Source of the DNA: Actinoplanes sp. L3-i22
GTDB lineage: Bacteria > Actinomycetota > Actinomycetes > Mycobacteriales > Micromonosporaceae
DNA: 64,000 bases
Direction: 5' to 3'
Assembly: GCF_019704555.1 (NCBI RefSeq)
Contig: NZ_AP024745.1
Span: forward strand, 6,208,501-6,272,500
The notes below the pieces were generated by a model that saw only the letters and a program-made list of their open reading frames with translations, had not been told where the DNA came from and did not search any database. How positions within the stretch are numbered: the stretch's first letter is position 1; each line of letters opens with the position of its first letter. The position numbers and the translations under genes are program-made. Below are positions 15,412-23,710 of this stretch, piece by piece.

Positions 15412-15804
15412 CTACTGGTAGCCCACCTGGATGATCAGCAGGCCGTCCCGGATGTCGGAGCTGATGTGCACGGTCGCCGGGTCGGTCAGGCTGGGTGACT
15501 TCTCCCGCTCCCCGTCGACGCCCATCTGCCGGGCCAGGTCTTCGGCGGTCTGCCCGGCGGCCGGCCGCACCTTGAGCACCCGCCAGCAGCCGCCGGACCC
15601 GCACGCGGTGTCCTCGCCGACCACCGTGGCCCCGGCCGGCACCTCCGGCACCCGCGACGCCGGCGGCAGCGACCCCTCGCCGCCGAACACCGACAGGTAG
15701 ACGAAGCTCCCGCCCCAGCAGAAGGCGAGCGCCGCGATCACCGCGAAAAACCCGACAACCACATTTCGCGTACGCCGTCGCGACGCCCCAGGCGCAGAAG
15801 TCAT
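15412..15804 (-). CDS. Small membrane-anchored protein of unknown function (intact copy)
   Basis: The 130-aa product has one N-terminal membrane segment (NVVVGFFAVIAALAFCWGGS). An extracytoplasmic domain follows with a CGSGGCWRVLKVRPA motif and the ending IRDGLLIIQVGYQ. I do not know its function. A second, decayed copy lies at 21567-21766 in the same orientation, on the far side of the six-gene cassette. The start at MTSAPGASRRRTRN is where the two copies begin to match. Confidence 0.7.
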   Translation of the reverse strand: MTSAPGASRRRTRNVVVGFFAVIAALAFCWGGSFVYLSVFGGEGSLPPASRVPEVPAGATVVGEDTACGSGGCWRVLKVRPAAGQTAEDLARQMGVDGEREKSPSLTDPATVHISSDIRDGLLIIQVGYQ

Positions 15805-16121
15805 CGCGCCAGGGTAGCGACCAAGATCCTCGCCACCCGGATCGGCCCGATCGGAAATCGTCCATGAATGGCCCCCGGGATGCCGCACCAGCTTGTTCCC
15901 GAACGTCACGCCCACCCGAATTCATGGGCGTATCGTCACTCACGGAAGCTATTCGCAAGCCGCGACAGCGGCTTAATCGGTAACTCGAGTCACCGTGCGG
16001 CACAACAGAAACAATGCGTGACATCGAACCGGGACCGTCCTCCAGACTTGTCTTGGCGTCGCCCGCCGGGCCGGCCTGACCGGCCGCACCGCGGACGAGG
16101 CTCAGCGAAGGAGCGAATGCG
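15805..16121. other. Lower-GC leader region of the acyl cassette
   Basis: This 317-base gap has no convincing gene. It is visibly richer in A/T than its surroundings (for example CACAACAGAAACAATG near 16003). It contains a hairpin, AAGCCGC-GACA-GCGGCTT (15957-15974), without a T tract. It most likely holds the cassette promoter, and AAGGAG (16110-16115) serves the ACP gene. Confidence 0.5.
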
Positions 16122-16361
16122 ATGTCGGCCGACCGGCTCAAGAAGGTGTTCACCGAGGTTCTCGACATCAGTCCGGACACCGACTGGGACACCCTGGAGT
16201 ACCGGGGATCCGAGCTGTGGGACTCGGTTGCTCACATGCAGCTCGTGGGCGAGATCGAAGAGGCCTTCGACATCATGCTGGAAACCGGCGACGTCCTGGC
16301 GATGAGCAGCTTCGCCGAGACGGTCAAGATCCTCCAGCGGCACGGGGTGAGCCTTGACTGA
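16122..16361 (+). CDS. Acyl carrier protein
   Basis: The 79-aa acidic protein has the four-helix ACP pattern, and the phosphopantetheine-accepting serine is Ser35 in ELWDSVAHMQL. The DS core is kept, but the usual DSL is DSV. It is the first gene of a six-gene run. ACPs carry acyl groups as thioesters for reduction or transfer. With no ketosynthase nearby, loading most likely comes from the ligase two genes downstream. Its TGA overlaps the start of the ketoreductase by 8 bases. Confidence 0.88.
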   Translation: MSADRLKKVFTEVLDISPDTDWDTLEYRGSELWDSVAHMQLVGEIEEAFDIMLETGDVLAMSSFAETVKILQRHGVSLD

Positions 16362-17112
16362 TCTCCTGGACCTGTCCGGCAGGGTGGCCCTGGTGACCGG
16401 CTCGACGCGCGGAATCGGCTGGCGAACCGCACAACTCCTGGCGGCGCACCGGGCCACGGTGATCGTCAACGGCCACACCGATGCCGCCGCCGTCACGGCA
16501 CGGGCCGGCGAGCTCGAGACCACCTACGGGCGACCCGCTTCCGGCGTCGTCTGCGACGTGACCGACCCCGCCGGCATCCGCCGGGCCTATCAGCTGATCT
16601 TCAAGGAACACGGCCGGCTGGACGTCCTCGTGAACAATGCCGGCATTCTCGACGACGCGCTGCTGGGAATGGTTTCCGACGAGATGATCGAACGCTCGTT
16701 CCAGGTCAACACATTCGGGGCCATCCACCATCTCCAAGCGGCCGCCCGCCTGATGCAACGAAAGAACGAAGGCTCGATCGTCAATCTGAGTTCGATCGTC
16801 GGAGTGGTCGGCAACGAAGGGCAGACGGTCTACTCGGCCACCAAATCCGCGTTGATCGGCCTCACGAAGTCCGCCGCGAAGGAACTCGCGCCACGCCAGA
16901 TCCGGGTGAACGCCGTCGCGCCGGGATTCATCGACACGGACATGACGCGCGCGCTCCCGCCGGAGAGGTTCGCCGAGCGTGCGGCCGGCATCAAGATGGG
17001 ACGCACCGGCACGCCGGACGACATCGCCCGTTCGGTGCTCTTCTTCGCCTCCGACATGTCGAGATATGTGACGGGGCAGGTGCTGGGAGTCGACGGCGGC
17101 ATGCTCGTGTGA
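16354..17112 (+). CDS. SDR-family 3-oxoacyl-ACP reductase-like enzyme
   Basis: The 252-aa product is a classical short-chain dehydrogenase of FabG type. It has the cofactor loop TGSTRGIG, LVNNAG, a catalytic serine in NLSSIVG, YSATKSA with the catalytic Tyr and Lys, and a C-terminal YVTGQVLGVDGGM. It probably reduces a beta-keto or related group on the neighbouring ACP with NADPH. The start is a TTG inside the end of the ACP gene, because no in-frame ATG or GTG precedes the cofactor loop. Confidence 0.88.
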   Translation: MTDLLDLSGRVALVTGSTRGIGWRTAQLLAAHRATVIVNGHTDAAAVTARAGELETTYGRPASGVVCDVTDPAGIRRAYQLIFKEHGRLDVLVNNAGILDDALLGMVSDEMIERSFQVNTFGAIHHLQAAARLMQRKNEGSIVNLSSIVGVVGNEGQTVYSATKSALIGLTKSAAKELAPRQIRVNAVAPGFIDTDMTRALPPERFAERAAGIKMGRTGTPDDIARSVLFFASDMSRYVTGQVLGVDGGMLV

Positions 17113-17124
17113 AGTGAGGTCTCA

Positions 17125-18543
17125 GTGCTCCTGCATCACGATGACGCCCGGCCGGCACTCATCGACGCCCGCACCGGCGCGGTGGAAACGTACGCGGAAC
17201 TCCACCGGGACGTCGAGGCCGTGAAATCGGTGCTCGGTGCCGATCACGTACTGGTGTTCCTGTTCGCGGACAACTCGGTTACGACCGTCCTTCGCTACCT
17301 CGGTTGCGTCGAACACGGGCACCCGGTCGCTCTGCTCGACGCGGAGCTCGACCCGGATCTCGCCGTCCGCTTGCTGGAGCACTACCAGCCGGAGATCGTC
17401 ATCCAGCCACCCGATCGAGCCGCCGCACCCCGCGACGGGTATGTCGAGACCGCCCATGGCCTGTGGCGGCGGGACCGGCCGCGACATCAGGTCCACCGGG
17501 ATCTCGCCGTCCTGCTGACGACCTCGGGCAGCACGGGAAGTCCCCGGTTCGTCCGGCTCTCGCACACGAACATCTCCGCGAATGCCGAGGCAATCGCCGA
17601 GTCGCTGAGTCTCACCCGTGCCGAGCGAGCCATCACGTCCCTGCCGTTGCACTACAGCTACGGAATGTCGGTGCTCCACTCGCACCTGATCGCCGGCGCG
17701 AGCGTGGTGGTCGGGAAGGCGGACCTGTTCTCGCCGGCATTCTGGGAGTCGCTGGGGGAGCTCGGTGTCACCTCGATGGCAGGTGTGCCGCTGACCTTCC
17801 ACACCCTGCAGCGGGTCGGGTTCGCGGAGTGGGACCTGCCCCGTCTCACCACGCTGACGCAGGCCGGCGGGAGGCTCGAGGACCGGCTGGTCCGATACTT
17901 CGGTGATCTCATGCGGGAGCGCGGCGGACGCTTCTACGTCATGTACGGACAGACCGAAGCCGCTCCCCGGATGTCGTGCCTGGACCCGGACCGCCTGCCG
18001 GACAAGCTGGGCTCGGTGGGCACCGCCCTCGCCGGCGGCGAACTGTTCGTCCGCGCCGGGGACGACGGCCCGGCACGTCCGGGTGAGGTAGGAACCGTCT
18101 GCTACCGGGGGCCCAACGTGATGATGGGCTACGCGGAGAACCGGGCCGACCTGGCGCTCGGCGACACCACCGGGGACGTCCTGGACACCGGCGATCTGGG
18201 CTTCATCGACGAGGACGGCTATCTCTTCGTCACCGGCCGGACCAAACGCATTGCCAAGCTGTCGGGCGTCCGCGTCAGCCTCGATGAGATCGAGGCGATG
18301 CTGGCCGATCACGGCCCGGCCCGCGTCGTCGCGCTTTCCGGCGAACAACTCGGGATCTACTGCACCTGGGGCGACGACCAGCACTTCGCCGCCGTCCGGC
18401 GGGAACTCTGCCGGGTGCTGAAGGTGCCACCGAGGTCGCTTCGGTTCGTGCACGTGGACGCTCTGCCGGTCCTGCCGAACGGCAAGCCCGACTATCGCGC
18501 GCTGGCCGAGCGCGGGCTCGAACCAACCGGACGGTGCACGTGA
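17125..18543 (+). CDS. AMP-forming acyl-ACP/CoA ligase
   Basis: The 472-aa product has the adenylate-forming core motifs: the phosphate loop LLTTSGSTGSPR (about residues 130-141), the YGQTEAA motif, and TGDLGFIDEDGYLFVTGRTKR. The C-terminal lysine is in LPNGKPD. It activates a carboxylic acid as acyl-AMP and should transfer it to the cassette ACP or to CoA. It is shorter at the N-terminus than fatty acyl-CoA ligases. It lies 12 bases after the ketoreductase and overlaps the LuxE-like gene. Confidence 0.85.
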   Translation: MLLHHDDARPALIDARTGAVETYAELHRDVEAVKSVLGADHVLVFLFADNSVTTVLRYLGCVEHGHPVALLDAELDPDLAVRLLEHYQPEIVIQPPDRAAAPRDGYVETAHGLWRRDRPRHQVHRDLAVLLTTSGSTGSPRFVRLSHTNISANAEAIAESLSLTRAERAITSLPLHYSYGMSVLHSHLIAGASVVVGKADLFSPAFWESLGELGVTSMAGVPLTFHTLQRVGFAEWDLPRLTTLTQAGGRLEDRLVRYFGDLMRERGGRFYVMYGQTEAAPRMSCLDPDRLPDKLGSVGTALAGGELFVRAGDDGPARPGEVGTVCYRGPNVMMGYAENRADLALGDTTGDVLDTGDLGFIDEDGYLFVTGRTKRIAKLSGVRVSLDEIEAMLADHGPARVVALSGEQLGIYCTWGDDQHFAAVRRELCRVLKVPPRSLRFVHVDALPVLPNGKPDYRALAERGLEPTGRCT

Positions 18544-19631
18544 GTCTCGACGAACTGCTCGCACGCCGGCAGTACAGCCTCGATCACCTCGAGAAAGGAC
18601 GGCTTCTCGCCGCCGAGCTCACCCTGCTGACCGAGCAGCACCGGCGCACGTGCGCCGGATACGCACGGATCCTCGACACGTTTCCCCCGGCCACGGACGT
18701 CCGGAGCCTCGCCGACGTGCCGTACCTTCCGGTTGCGCTCTTCAAGACCCATCGGCTGGCGAGTGTGCCCGACGACGAGGTCTTCAAGACGATGACGTCG
18801 AGCGGGACCACCGGGCAGACCGTCAGCAGAGTGGTGCTGGACCGGAGGACGGCGGACCTTCAAACGCGGGCCTTGGCCGCGATCATGACAACGCTGCTGG
18901 GGCCCCGGCGCCTTCCGATGATCATCATCGATGCCAAGCACGAGGTGAGCCGGCAGAAGCAGTTCAGTGCCCGAGTCGCCGCCGTTCTCGGGATGGCGAG
19001 CTTCGGCCGGCACCATTTCCATGCCCTGGACGACGACATGAACCTCGACCGCCGAGGTCTGGCCGCCTTCCTCGGCCGCTTCGCCGGTGAGCCGATCCTC
19101 GTCTCCGGTTCCACCTTCATGGTGTGGCAACACCTGGTTCACCAGATCGGGCCGATGGAGGCGGATCTCTCGAACGCCACTCTCGTCCACGGGGGTGGCT
19201 GGAAAGCCCTGCAAGCCCAAGCCGTCGACAACGCCACCTTCAAGAGGACGCTCTTCGAGCTGACCGGTGTCACCCGGGTGCACAACTTCTACGGCATGGT
19301 GGAACAGGTCGGCAGCGTCTTCCTGGAGGGCCACGACGGCTACCTCTACCCGCCGAACTTCGCCGACGTCATCATCCGCGATCCGCGGACCTGGGACGAG
19401 GCACCGGTGGGTCAGGCCGGGGTGATCGAGGTGGTGAGTGCCCTCCCGCGGAGCTATCCCGGGCACGCGTTGCTCACCGAGGATCTCGGCGTCGTGCACG
19501 GAGCCGGCGATCCCGCCACGGGCTGGGGCGGCAAACAACTGGAAGTGATCGGACGCGTGCCACAAGCCGAGTTGCGGGGCTGCGGCGACACCTACGCCCA
19601 CGAGCACAGCGGGACGGCGATGCCGGCATGA
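18540..19631 (+). CDS. LuxE-like acyl-protein synthetase
   Basis: The 363-aa product resembles the LuxE family, which forms acyl-AMP and hands the acyl group to a reductase. It has VPYLPVALFKTHRL, TMTSSGTTGQTVSRV (phosphate loop), an HGGGWKAL segment, HNFYGMVEQVGSVF and the ending DTYAHEHSG. In lux systems LuxE works with LuxC and LuxD to make fatty aldehyde, and here a LuxC-like gene follows directly. The GTG at 18540 overlaps the preceding TGA (GTGA) and has GGACGG before it. A GTG two codons earlier is the alternative. Confidence 0.82.
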   Translation: MSLDELLARRQYSLDHLEKGRLLAAELTLLTEQHRRTCAGYARILDTFPPATDVRSLADVPYLPVALFKTHRLASVPDDEVFKTMTSSGTTGQTVSRVVLDRRTADLQTRALAAIMTTLLGPRRLPMIIIDAKHEVSRQKQFSARVAAVLGMASFGRHHFHALDDDMNLDRRGLAAFLGRFAGEPILVSGSTFMVWQHLVHQIGPMEADLSNATLVHGGGWKALQAQAVDNATFKRTLFELTGVTRVHNFYGMVEQVGSVFLEGHDGYLYPPNFADVIIRDPRTWDEAPVGQAGVIEVVSALPRSYPGHALLTEDLGVVHGAGDPATGWGGKQLEVIGRVPQAELRGCGDTYAHEHSGTAMPA

Positions 19632-20890
19632 CCGCGGTCACCGACGCCCCCACCGTCCGCCAACTGCTGCCGGTGGCCGCGGTGATCGGCGTCCCCGACC
19701 TCCTACGGGACCTGCGAGAGGCTCGGGTCGAGGCGCCGTTCAGCGCGGAGGCGATGGATTTCTGCGCCCACTTCGCCCAGCGACTCAGAAGGGAGGCGCG
19801 CGGGCTGCCGGAGGCCCAAGCGCTCGCGTTCTGGTTGCGCGGCACCGGGATCCGGCGTCTCGCCGCCGATTTCGCGGAGTTGAGCGACGACACCTGCCTT
19901 CTCGTCCCGCGCGGGACGGTCCTGCACATCCCGCCCGCCAACGTCGACACCATCTTCATGTATTCGTGGTTGCTGTCCACGCTCGCCGGGAATCGCAACG
20001 TCGTACGACTCTCCGACCGAGCCGGTGAGCAGACCACCCTGATCGTCGACGTGCTGGCCGACCTGTTCCGGGCCGGCGGTCATCCGTCCGTCCGGGCATC
20101 GACCACGGTGGTGCAGTACGGCCACGACAAGCAGGTCAACGATCTGCTGTCAGCCGCCTGCGACCTGCGCGTCGTGTGGGGTGGTGATGCGACGATCGCA
20201 CAGATCAGGCGCAGCCCCTTGCCGCCGCACGCCACCGAGTTGACGTTCCCCGACCGGTTCTCGCTGGCGGTGTTCAAGGCCGACAGCTACCTCGCCCTCG
20301 ACGACGGCGGACGGGACCACCTGGCGCAGCGCTTCTTCAACGACGCGTATTCGTTCGACCAACGCGGGTGCTCGTCACCGCGGCTCCTGGTCTGGGCCGG
20401 TGGCCACACCGCCGCCGAGGACGCCGGCCGCGACCTCTTCGGCCGGCTCGCCGAGGTCACCCGGCAGCGCGAGTACGAGGTCGCGACGTCCACCGCGATC
20501 GCCAAGCTCGCCTACACCCGCCGAGCCGCGATCGACTGGCCGGTCGGACAAGCCCGTTCGTACGGAAGCCGGCTGACCGTCCTGCCCCTCGATCGGTTCG
20601 CGGATGTGCGCGGCGAGTTCTGCGGCGGTGGCATCTTCTTCCAGTTCCGCGTCGACTCGCTGCTCGACCTGCCGCGTCACCTCGACCGCCGCGACCAGAC
20701 CCTGGTCCAGTTCGGATTCTCGGCGGCGGAACTGACCGGCCTGATACGCGAACTCAACGGCCGCGGGATCGACCGGGTCGTCCCGGTCGGCGAGGCCTTG
20801 ACGTTCCACCACATCTGGGACGGCTACGACCTGCTCCAATCGTTCACCCGCCGGACGACCATCAACCTGACGGAGGTGCACCTCACATGA
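19628..20890 (+). CDS. LuxC-like acyl reductase
   Basis: The 420-aa product belongs to the LuxC acyl-CoA reductase group of the ALDH superfamily. It has HIPPANVDTIFMYSWLLSTL near residue 100, a Rossmann region, and a catalytic Cys248 in FDQRGCSSPR. It should reduce an activated acyl group to an aldehyde with NADPH. It is coupled to the LuxE-like gene by an ATGA overlap (19628-19631), and the next gene overlaps its end the same way. No luciferase (LuxAB) or thioesterase (LuxD) gene is present, so bioluminescence is not indicated. Confidence 0.85.
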   Translation: MTAVTDAPTVRQLLPVAAVIGVPDLLRDLREARVEAPFSAEAMDFCAHFAQRLRREARGLPEAQALAFWLRGTGIRRLAADFAELSDDTCLLVPRGTVLHIPPANVDTIFMYSWLLSTLAGNRNVVRLSDRAGEQTTLIVDVLADLFRAGGHPSVRASTTVVQYGHDKQVNDLLSAACDLRVVWGGDATIAQIRRSPLPPHATELTFPDRFSLAVFKADSYLALDDGGRDHLAQRFFNDAYSFDQRGCSSPRLLVWAGGHTAAEDAGRDLFGRLAEVTRQREYEVATSTAIAKLAYTRRAAIDWPVGQARSYGSRLTVLPLDRFADVRGEFCGGGIFFQFRVDSLLDLPRHLDRRDQTLVQFGFSAAELTGLIRELNGRGIDRVVPVGEALTFHHIWDGYDLLQSFTRRTTINLTEVHLT

Positions 20891-21546
20891 CGCGCGTGGA
20901 ACTGGTCATCGTCGGCGCCGGGGGGTTCGGCCGGGAAGTCCTCGGCTACGCCCAGGACGCGTTCGCCGGCCGGCCGGCGCACCGGGTAGCCGGCTTCGCC
21001 GACGACAACCCACGGGCGCTCGACGGGTTCGACCTCGCCGCGAAGGTGCTGGGCCGGGTCCACGACATCCCGATCTCCGAGGCGACGAGGTTCGTCGTCG
21101 CCGTAGGTCACCCGGCCGCCCGCCGGGCGCTCGCCGCGGCGGTCGAGTCCCGGGGTGGGCGTCTCCTGACCGTCGTCCATCCGTCGGCCTACATCGGGCC
21201 CGGGGCGCGGTTGGGCGACGGATGTGTGGTGTGCCCTTTCGCCTTCGTCGGCACCGCGGCCACCATCGGTGCCAACACCGCGATCAACGTTCATGCCTCC
21301 GCCGGCCATGACGCGATCACCGGCGGGAACTGCGTGTTCTCGCCGTATTCAGCGATCAACGGCGGGGTGGAACTGCGGGACGACGTGTTTCTGGGAACCC
21401 ATGCGACGGTCTTCCCGGGGCGGACCGTCGGGCACGGTGCCAAGATCAGCGCCGGCGCGGTCGTGCACCGGGACGTCCCGGCCGGGGCCCTGGCGGTCGG
21501 CAACCCCGCCAAGTCGCGAGTCCTGTTCGCCCTCGACCCCGGGTGA
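20887..21546 (+). CDS. NeuD/PglD-like left-handed beta-helix acyltransferase
   Basis: The 219-aa product has an N-terminal nucleotide-sugar-binding Rossmann part (LVIVGAGGFGREVLGYAQDA). A hexapeptide-repeat beta-helix follows from about residue 95 (YIGPGARLGDGCVV, INVHASAGHDAITG with the likely catalytic His, FLGTHATVFPG). The family transfers acetyl or other acyl groups to amino sugars or related amines. It closes the cassette, coupled by ATGA to the LuxC-like gene. No sugar-modifying or glycosyltransferase gene is near, so the acceptor is unknown. Confidence 0.82.
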   Translation: MTRVELVIVGAGGFGREVLGYAQDAFAGRPAHRVAGFADDNPRALDGFDLAAKVLGRVHDIPISEATRFVVAVGHPAARRALAAAVESRGGRLLTVVHPSAYIGPGARLGDGCVVCPFAFVGTAATIGANTAINVHASAGHDAITGGNCVFSPYSAINGGVELRDDVFLGTHATVFPGRTVGHGAKISAGAVVHRDVPAGALAVGNPAKSRVLFALDPG

Positions 21547-21566
21547 CCGGACCTTCTCCGCCGCGA

Positions 21567-21766
21567 CGCCCATCTGCGGGGCCGGCTCCTCAGCGGTCTG
21601 CCCGGCGGCCGGCCGCACCTTGACCACCCGCCGGCAGCCGCCGGACCCGCACGCGGTATCCCCGCCGCGATCACCGCGAAAAACCCGACAACCAGATTTC
21701 GCGTACGCCGTCGCAAACGCCCCAGGCGCAGAAGCCAGCGCGCCGAGGTAGCGATCACGGTCCCGG
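21567..21766 (-). pseudogene. Decayed second copy of the 15.4-kb membrane-protein gene
   Basis: This stretch matches the intact gene at 15412-15804 nearly base for base in two blocks. One corresponds to the N-terminal region (TRNLVVGFFAVIAA in this copy) and one to CGSGGCRRVVKVRPAAGQTAEE. An internal deletion of about 120 bases between the blocks shifts the frame, and the 3' part is lost. Orientation is the same as the intact copy. It lies immediately downstream of the cassette, so the two copies bracket it as direct repeats about 6 kb apart. Confidence 0.85.
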
Positions 21767-21771
21767 CCGTC

Positions 21772-22605
21772 TCAGGGGATCAGCACGGTCTTGCCGCGCA
21801 GCCGCCCCGCCTCGGCGTCGCGGTGGACCGCGGGCAGCTCGGTCAGCGGACGCACGGCCGCGACGTCGACGCGCACGATCCCGGCGTCGATCAGCGCGAC
21901 CAGCTCGGCGAGCTGCCCGGGGTCGTTGCGGGCCACGAAGTGCAGGCCCACCGGCAGCGTGATCGAGACCAGCACCCCGCCGAGCGCGACCAGGGTCCCG
22001 GCCCGCTCAGGCTCGAGGTGGACCAGGTTCAGGACGGCGTCGAACGGCCCGGCCGGCAGCGGGGTCGTGGAGTAGTCGACGACCTCGTCGGCGCCCTGCG
22101 CCCGGACCGCCGCCGCGCTGCGGGCCGAGGCGGTCGCGGTGACGTGCGCCCCGGCGTGCCTGGCCAGTTGGACGGCGAACCCGCCCACCCCGCCGCCGGC
22201 GCCGTTGATCAGGACGCGCATGCCGGGGGCGAGCTTCGCGTGGTCGAAGACGGCCTGCCACGCGGTCAGGCCGGCGATCGGGATCGCGGCGGCGTGCGCC
22301 AGCGGGATCGTCGCGGGCGCCGCGACCAGGTCGGCGGCCGGCGCGACCACGTAGTCCGCGGCGGCGGCGACGATCCGGCCGATCACCCGGTCGCCGGTCG
22401 TGGTGACGGTACCGGAGACGTCGCCACAGAGGGTGAACGGTAAGCCGGCGGGCATCAGCCCACGTCGTACGCCAAGGTCTGAGGGGTTGAAAGAAGTTCC
22501 GGCCACCCTGATCAGCACCTCGCCCGGCCCGGGTGCCGGCCGAGGGACGTCGTCGTCCTGGATCACGCTCGGATCGCCGTGCCGGTGGATTCGCATCGCT
22601 CGCAT
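21772..22605 (-). CDS. Zinc-independent quinone oxidoreductase-like alcohol dehydrogenase
   Basis: The 277-aa product is an MDR-superfamily NADPH-dependent oxidoreductase of the quinone reductase group. It has a GroES-like start (HRHGDPSVIQDDDVPRPAPG), GTSFNPSDLGVRRG, a Rossmann loop INGAGGGVGGFAVQLARH, and no zinc-binding cysteines. It is slightly shorter than the usual 300-330 aa. It is divergent from, and overlaps, a truncated AraC-type gene that may once have regulated it. The substrate is unknown. Confidence 0.85.
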   Translation of the reverse strand: MRAMRIHRHGDPSVIQDDDVPRPAPGPGEVLIRVAGTSFNPSDLGVRRGLMPAGLPFTLCGDVSGTVTTTGDRVIGRIVAAAADYVVAPAADLVAAPATIPLAHAAAIPIAGLTAWQAVFDHAKLAPGMRVLINGAGGGVGGFAVQLARHAGAHVTATASARSAAAVRAQGADEVVDYSTTPLPAGPFDAVLNLVHLEPERAGTLVALGGVLVSITLPVGLHFVARNDPGQLAELVALIDAGIVRVDVAAVRPLTELPAVHRDAEAGRLRGKTVLIP

Positions 22606-22641
22606 GATCCGAACCTAGAGCGGCCGGGCGGGACGATCCAT

Positions 22642-23061
22642 GTGCCGGAAACCCGCCTTTCTGCGCTGCTGCACATCCTGCGGGCCTGGCTCGACCAGGC
22701 CCCGGCCGGCGAGACCGGCACCGGGTGGGCGGCGGCGCTCAACGACCCGCCGATCGCCGCCGCGCTGCGGGCCATGCACCGGTCCCCCGGCCATCCGTGG
22801 ACGGTGGCGACCCTGGCGGCCGAGGCCGGCCTGTCCCGGACCCCGTTCGCGCGCCGGTTCACCGAGCTGACCGGCCAGCCGCCGCTGACGTATCTGACCT
22901 GGTGGCGGATGACCACCGCGGCGCGCCTGCTGACCGCCTCGGACGCGCCGCTGAGCACGATAGCGGCCGAGGTCGGCTACACGTCGGAGTTCGCCTTCGC
23001 GGCCGCGTTCAAGCGCCGCTTCGACCGGCCGCCGGGCCGCTACCGCCGCGCGCCCGGCTAG
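22642..23061 (+). pseudogene. 5'-truncated AraC-family regulator
   Basis: Only the C-terminal half of a cupin_6/AraC regulator is present: the linker helix (LSALLHILRAWLDQAPAG) and two helix-turn-helix motifs (TVATLAAEAGLSRTPFARRF, STIAAEVGYTSEFAFAAAF), ending PPGRYRR. Full members are about 300 aa with an N-terminal cupin sensor. The sequence directly upstream is the divergent oxidoreductase, so the sensor domain has been lost. A GTG at 22642 could still express a 139-aa DNA-binding protein lacking its sensor. Confidence 0.65.
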
Positions 23062-23558
23062 CGCGGGCTCGCCTTCGGCAGGCTCCGGAGCCGGTTCTGG
23101 AGGGCCTGCTCCAGGGCATCGGAGTACCCGCCGTCGAACGCCGCGTCCTGGAGCCGCTTCGGGAAGAGGCTCTCGACCTGGGCGGTGTAGTCGCCGTACT
23201 CCGGCATCCGCACGCCGGCCGAACCGCTGAGGTCCACCGCCATCGGCATCGACGACTCCGACCGCGCCTCGGTGCCGGCCGACGCGCACAGGGACCAGAC
23301 GTACGCCTGCCGGACGTCGGCCAGGGCCGTCGCGCCCCGCGGGTCGACGCCCAGAACCCGGACCACGCACACCATCGTCGCCGGCTGCCGCCGCGCGGTC
23401 ATCTCCGCCTCGACCAGCGGCACCACCCGCCCGGCGACATCCTCGGCCAGCGATGCCGGCACCGCATCCGCCGCGCCCCGGTGAGCGACGACGAACCACC
23501 CCGCCCCGGCGATGCCGACGGCGGCGGCACACAGCACCGCGGCACTGATCTTGGTCAT
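23058..23558 (-). CDS. Small exported or membrane-anchored protein, unknown
   Basis: The 166-aa product opens with a signal or anchor helix (MTKISAAVLCAAAVGIAGAGWFVVA broken by basic residues at each side). A soluble domain follows with no motif I recognise (VVRVLGVDPRGATALADVRQAYVWSL, ending NRLRSLPKASPR). The start at 23558 has GGGGAGAG at good spacing, and an upstream ATG at 23576 is less well placed. It is convergent with the AraC remnant. Confidence 0.6.
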   Translation of the reverse strand: MTKISAAVLCAAAVGIAGAGWFVVAHRGAADAVPASLAEDVAGRVVPLVEAEMTARRQPATMVCVVRVLGVDPRGATALADVRQAYVWSLCASAGTEARSESSMPMAVDLSGSAGVRMPEYGDYTAQVESLFPKRLQDAAFDGGYSDALEQALQNRLRSLPKASPR

Positions 23559-23710
23559 GCCGGCTCTCCCCGACATTCTCCGGTGCGGTCCGCAGAAACC
23601 CCAGGTCAGAAAGCCAGACTAGAGCATCCGGAGGAGCCGCTGCTCCAGACCGACGTTCGCACATGGTCGGTGAAGCTGTCCGAGTACCGGGCCGGCGGCG
23701 CCGCCGCGGA

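Noticed and set aside
15957..15974. Terminator in the cassette leader
   Set aside because: The 7-pair hairpin has no T tract and no gene ends just before it on either strand.
16122..21546. Bioluminescence (lux) operon
   Set aside because: LuxC- and LuxE-like genes are present but LuxA, LuxB and LuxD are absent, and an ACP, SDR and acyltransferase are included instead.
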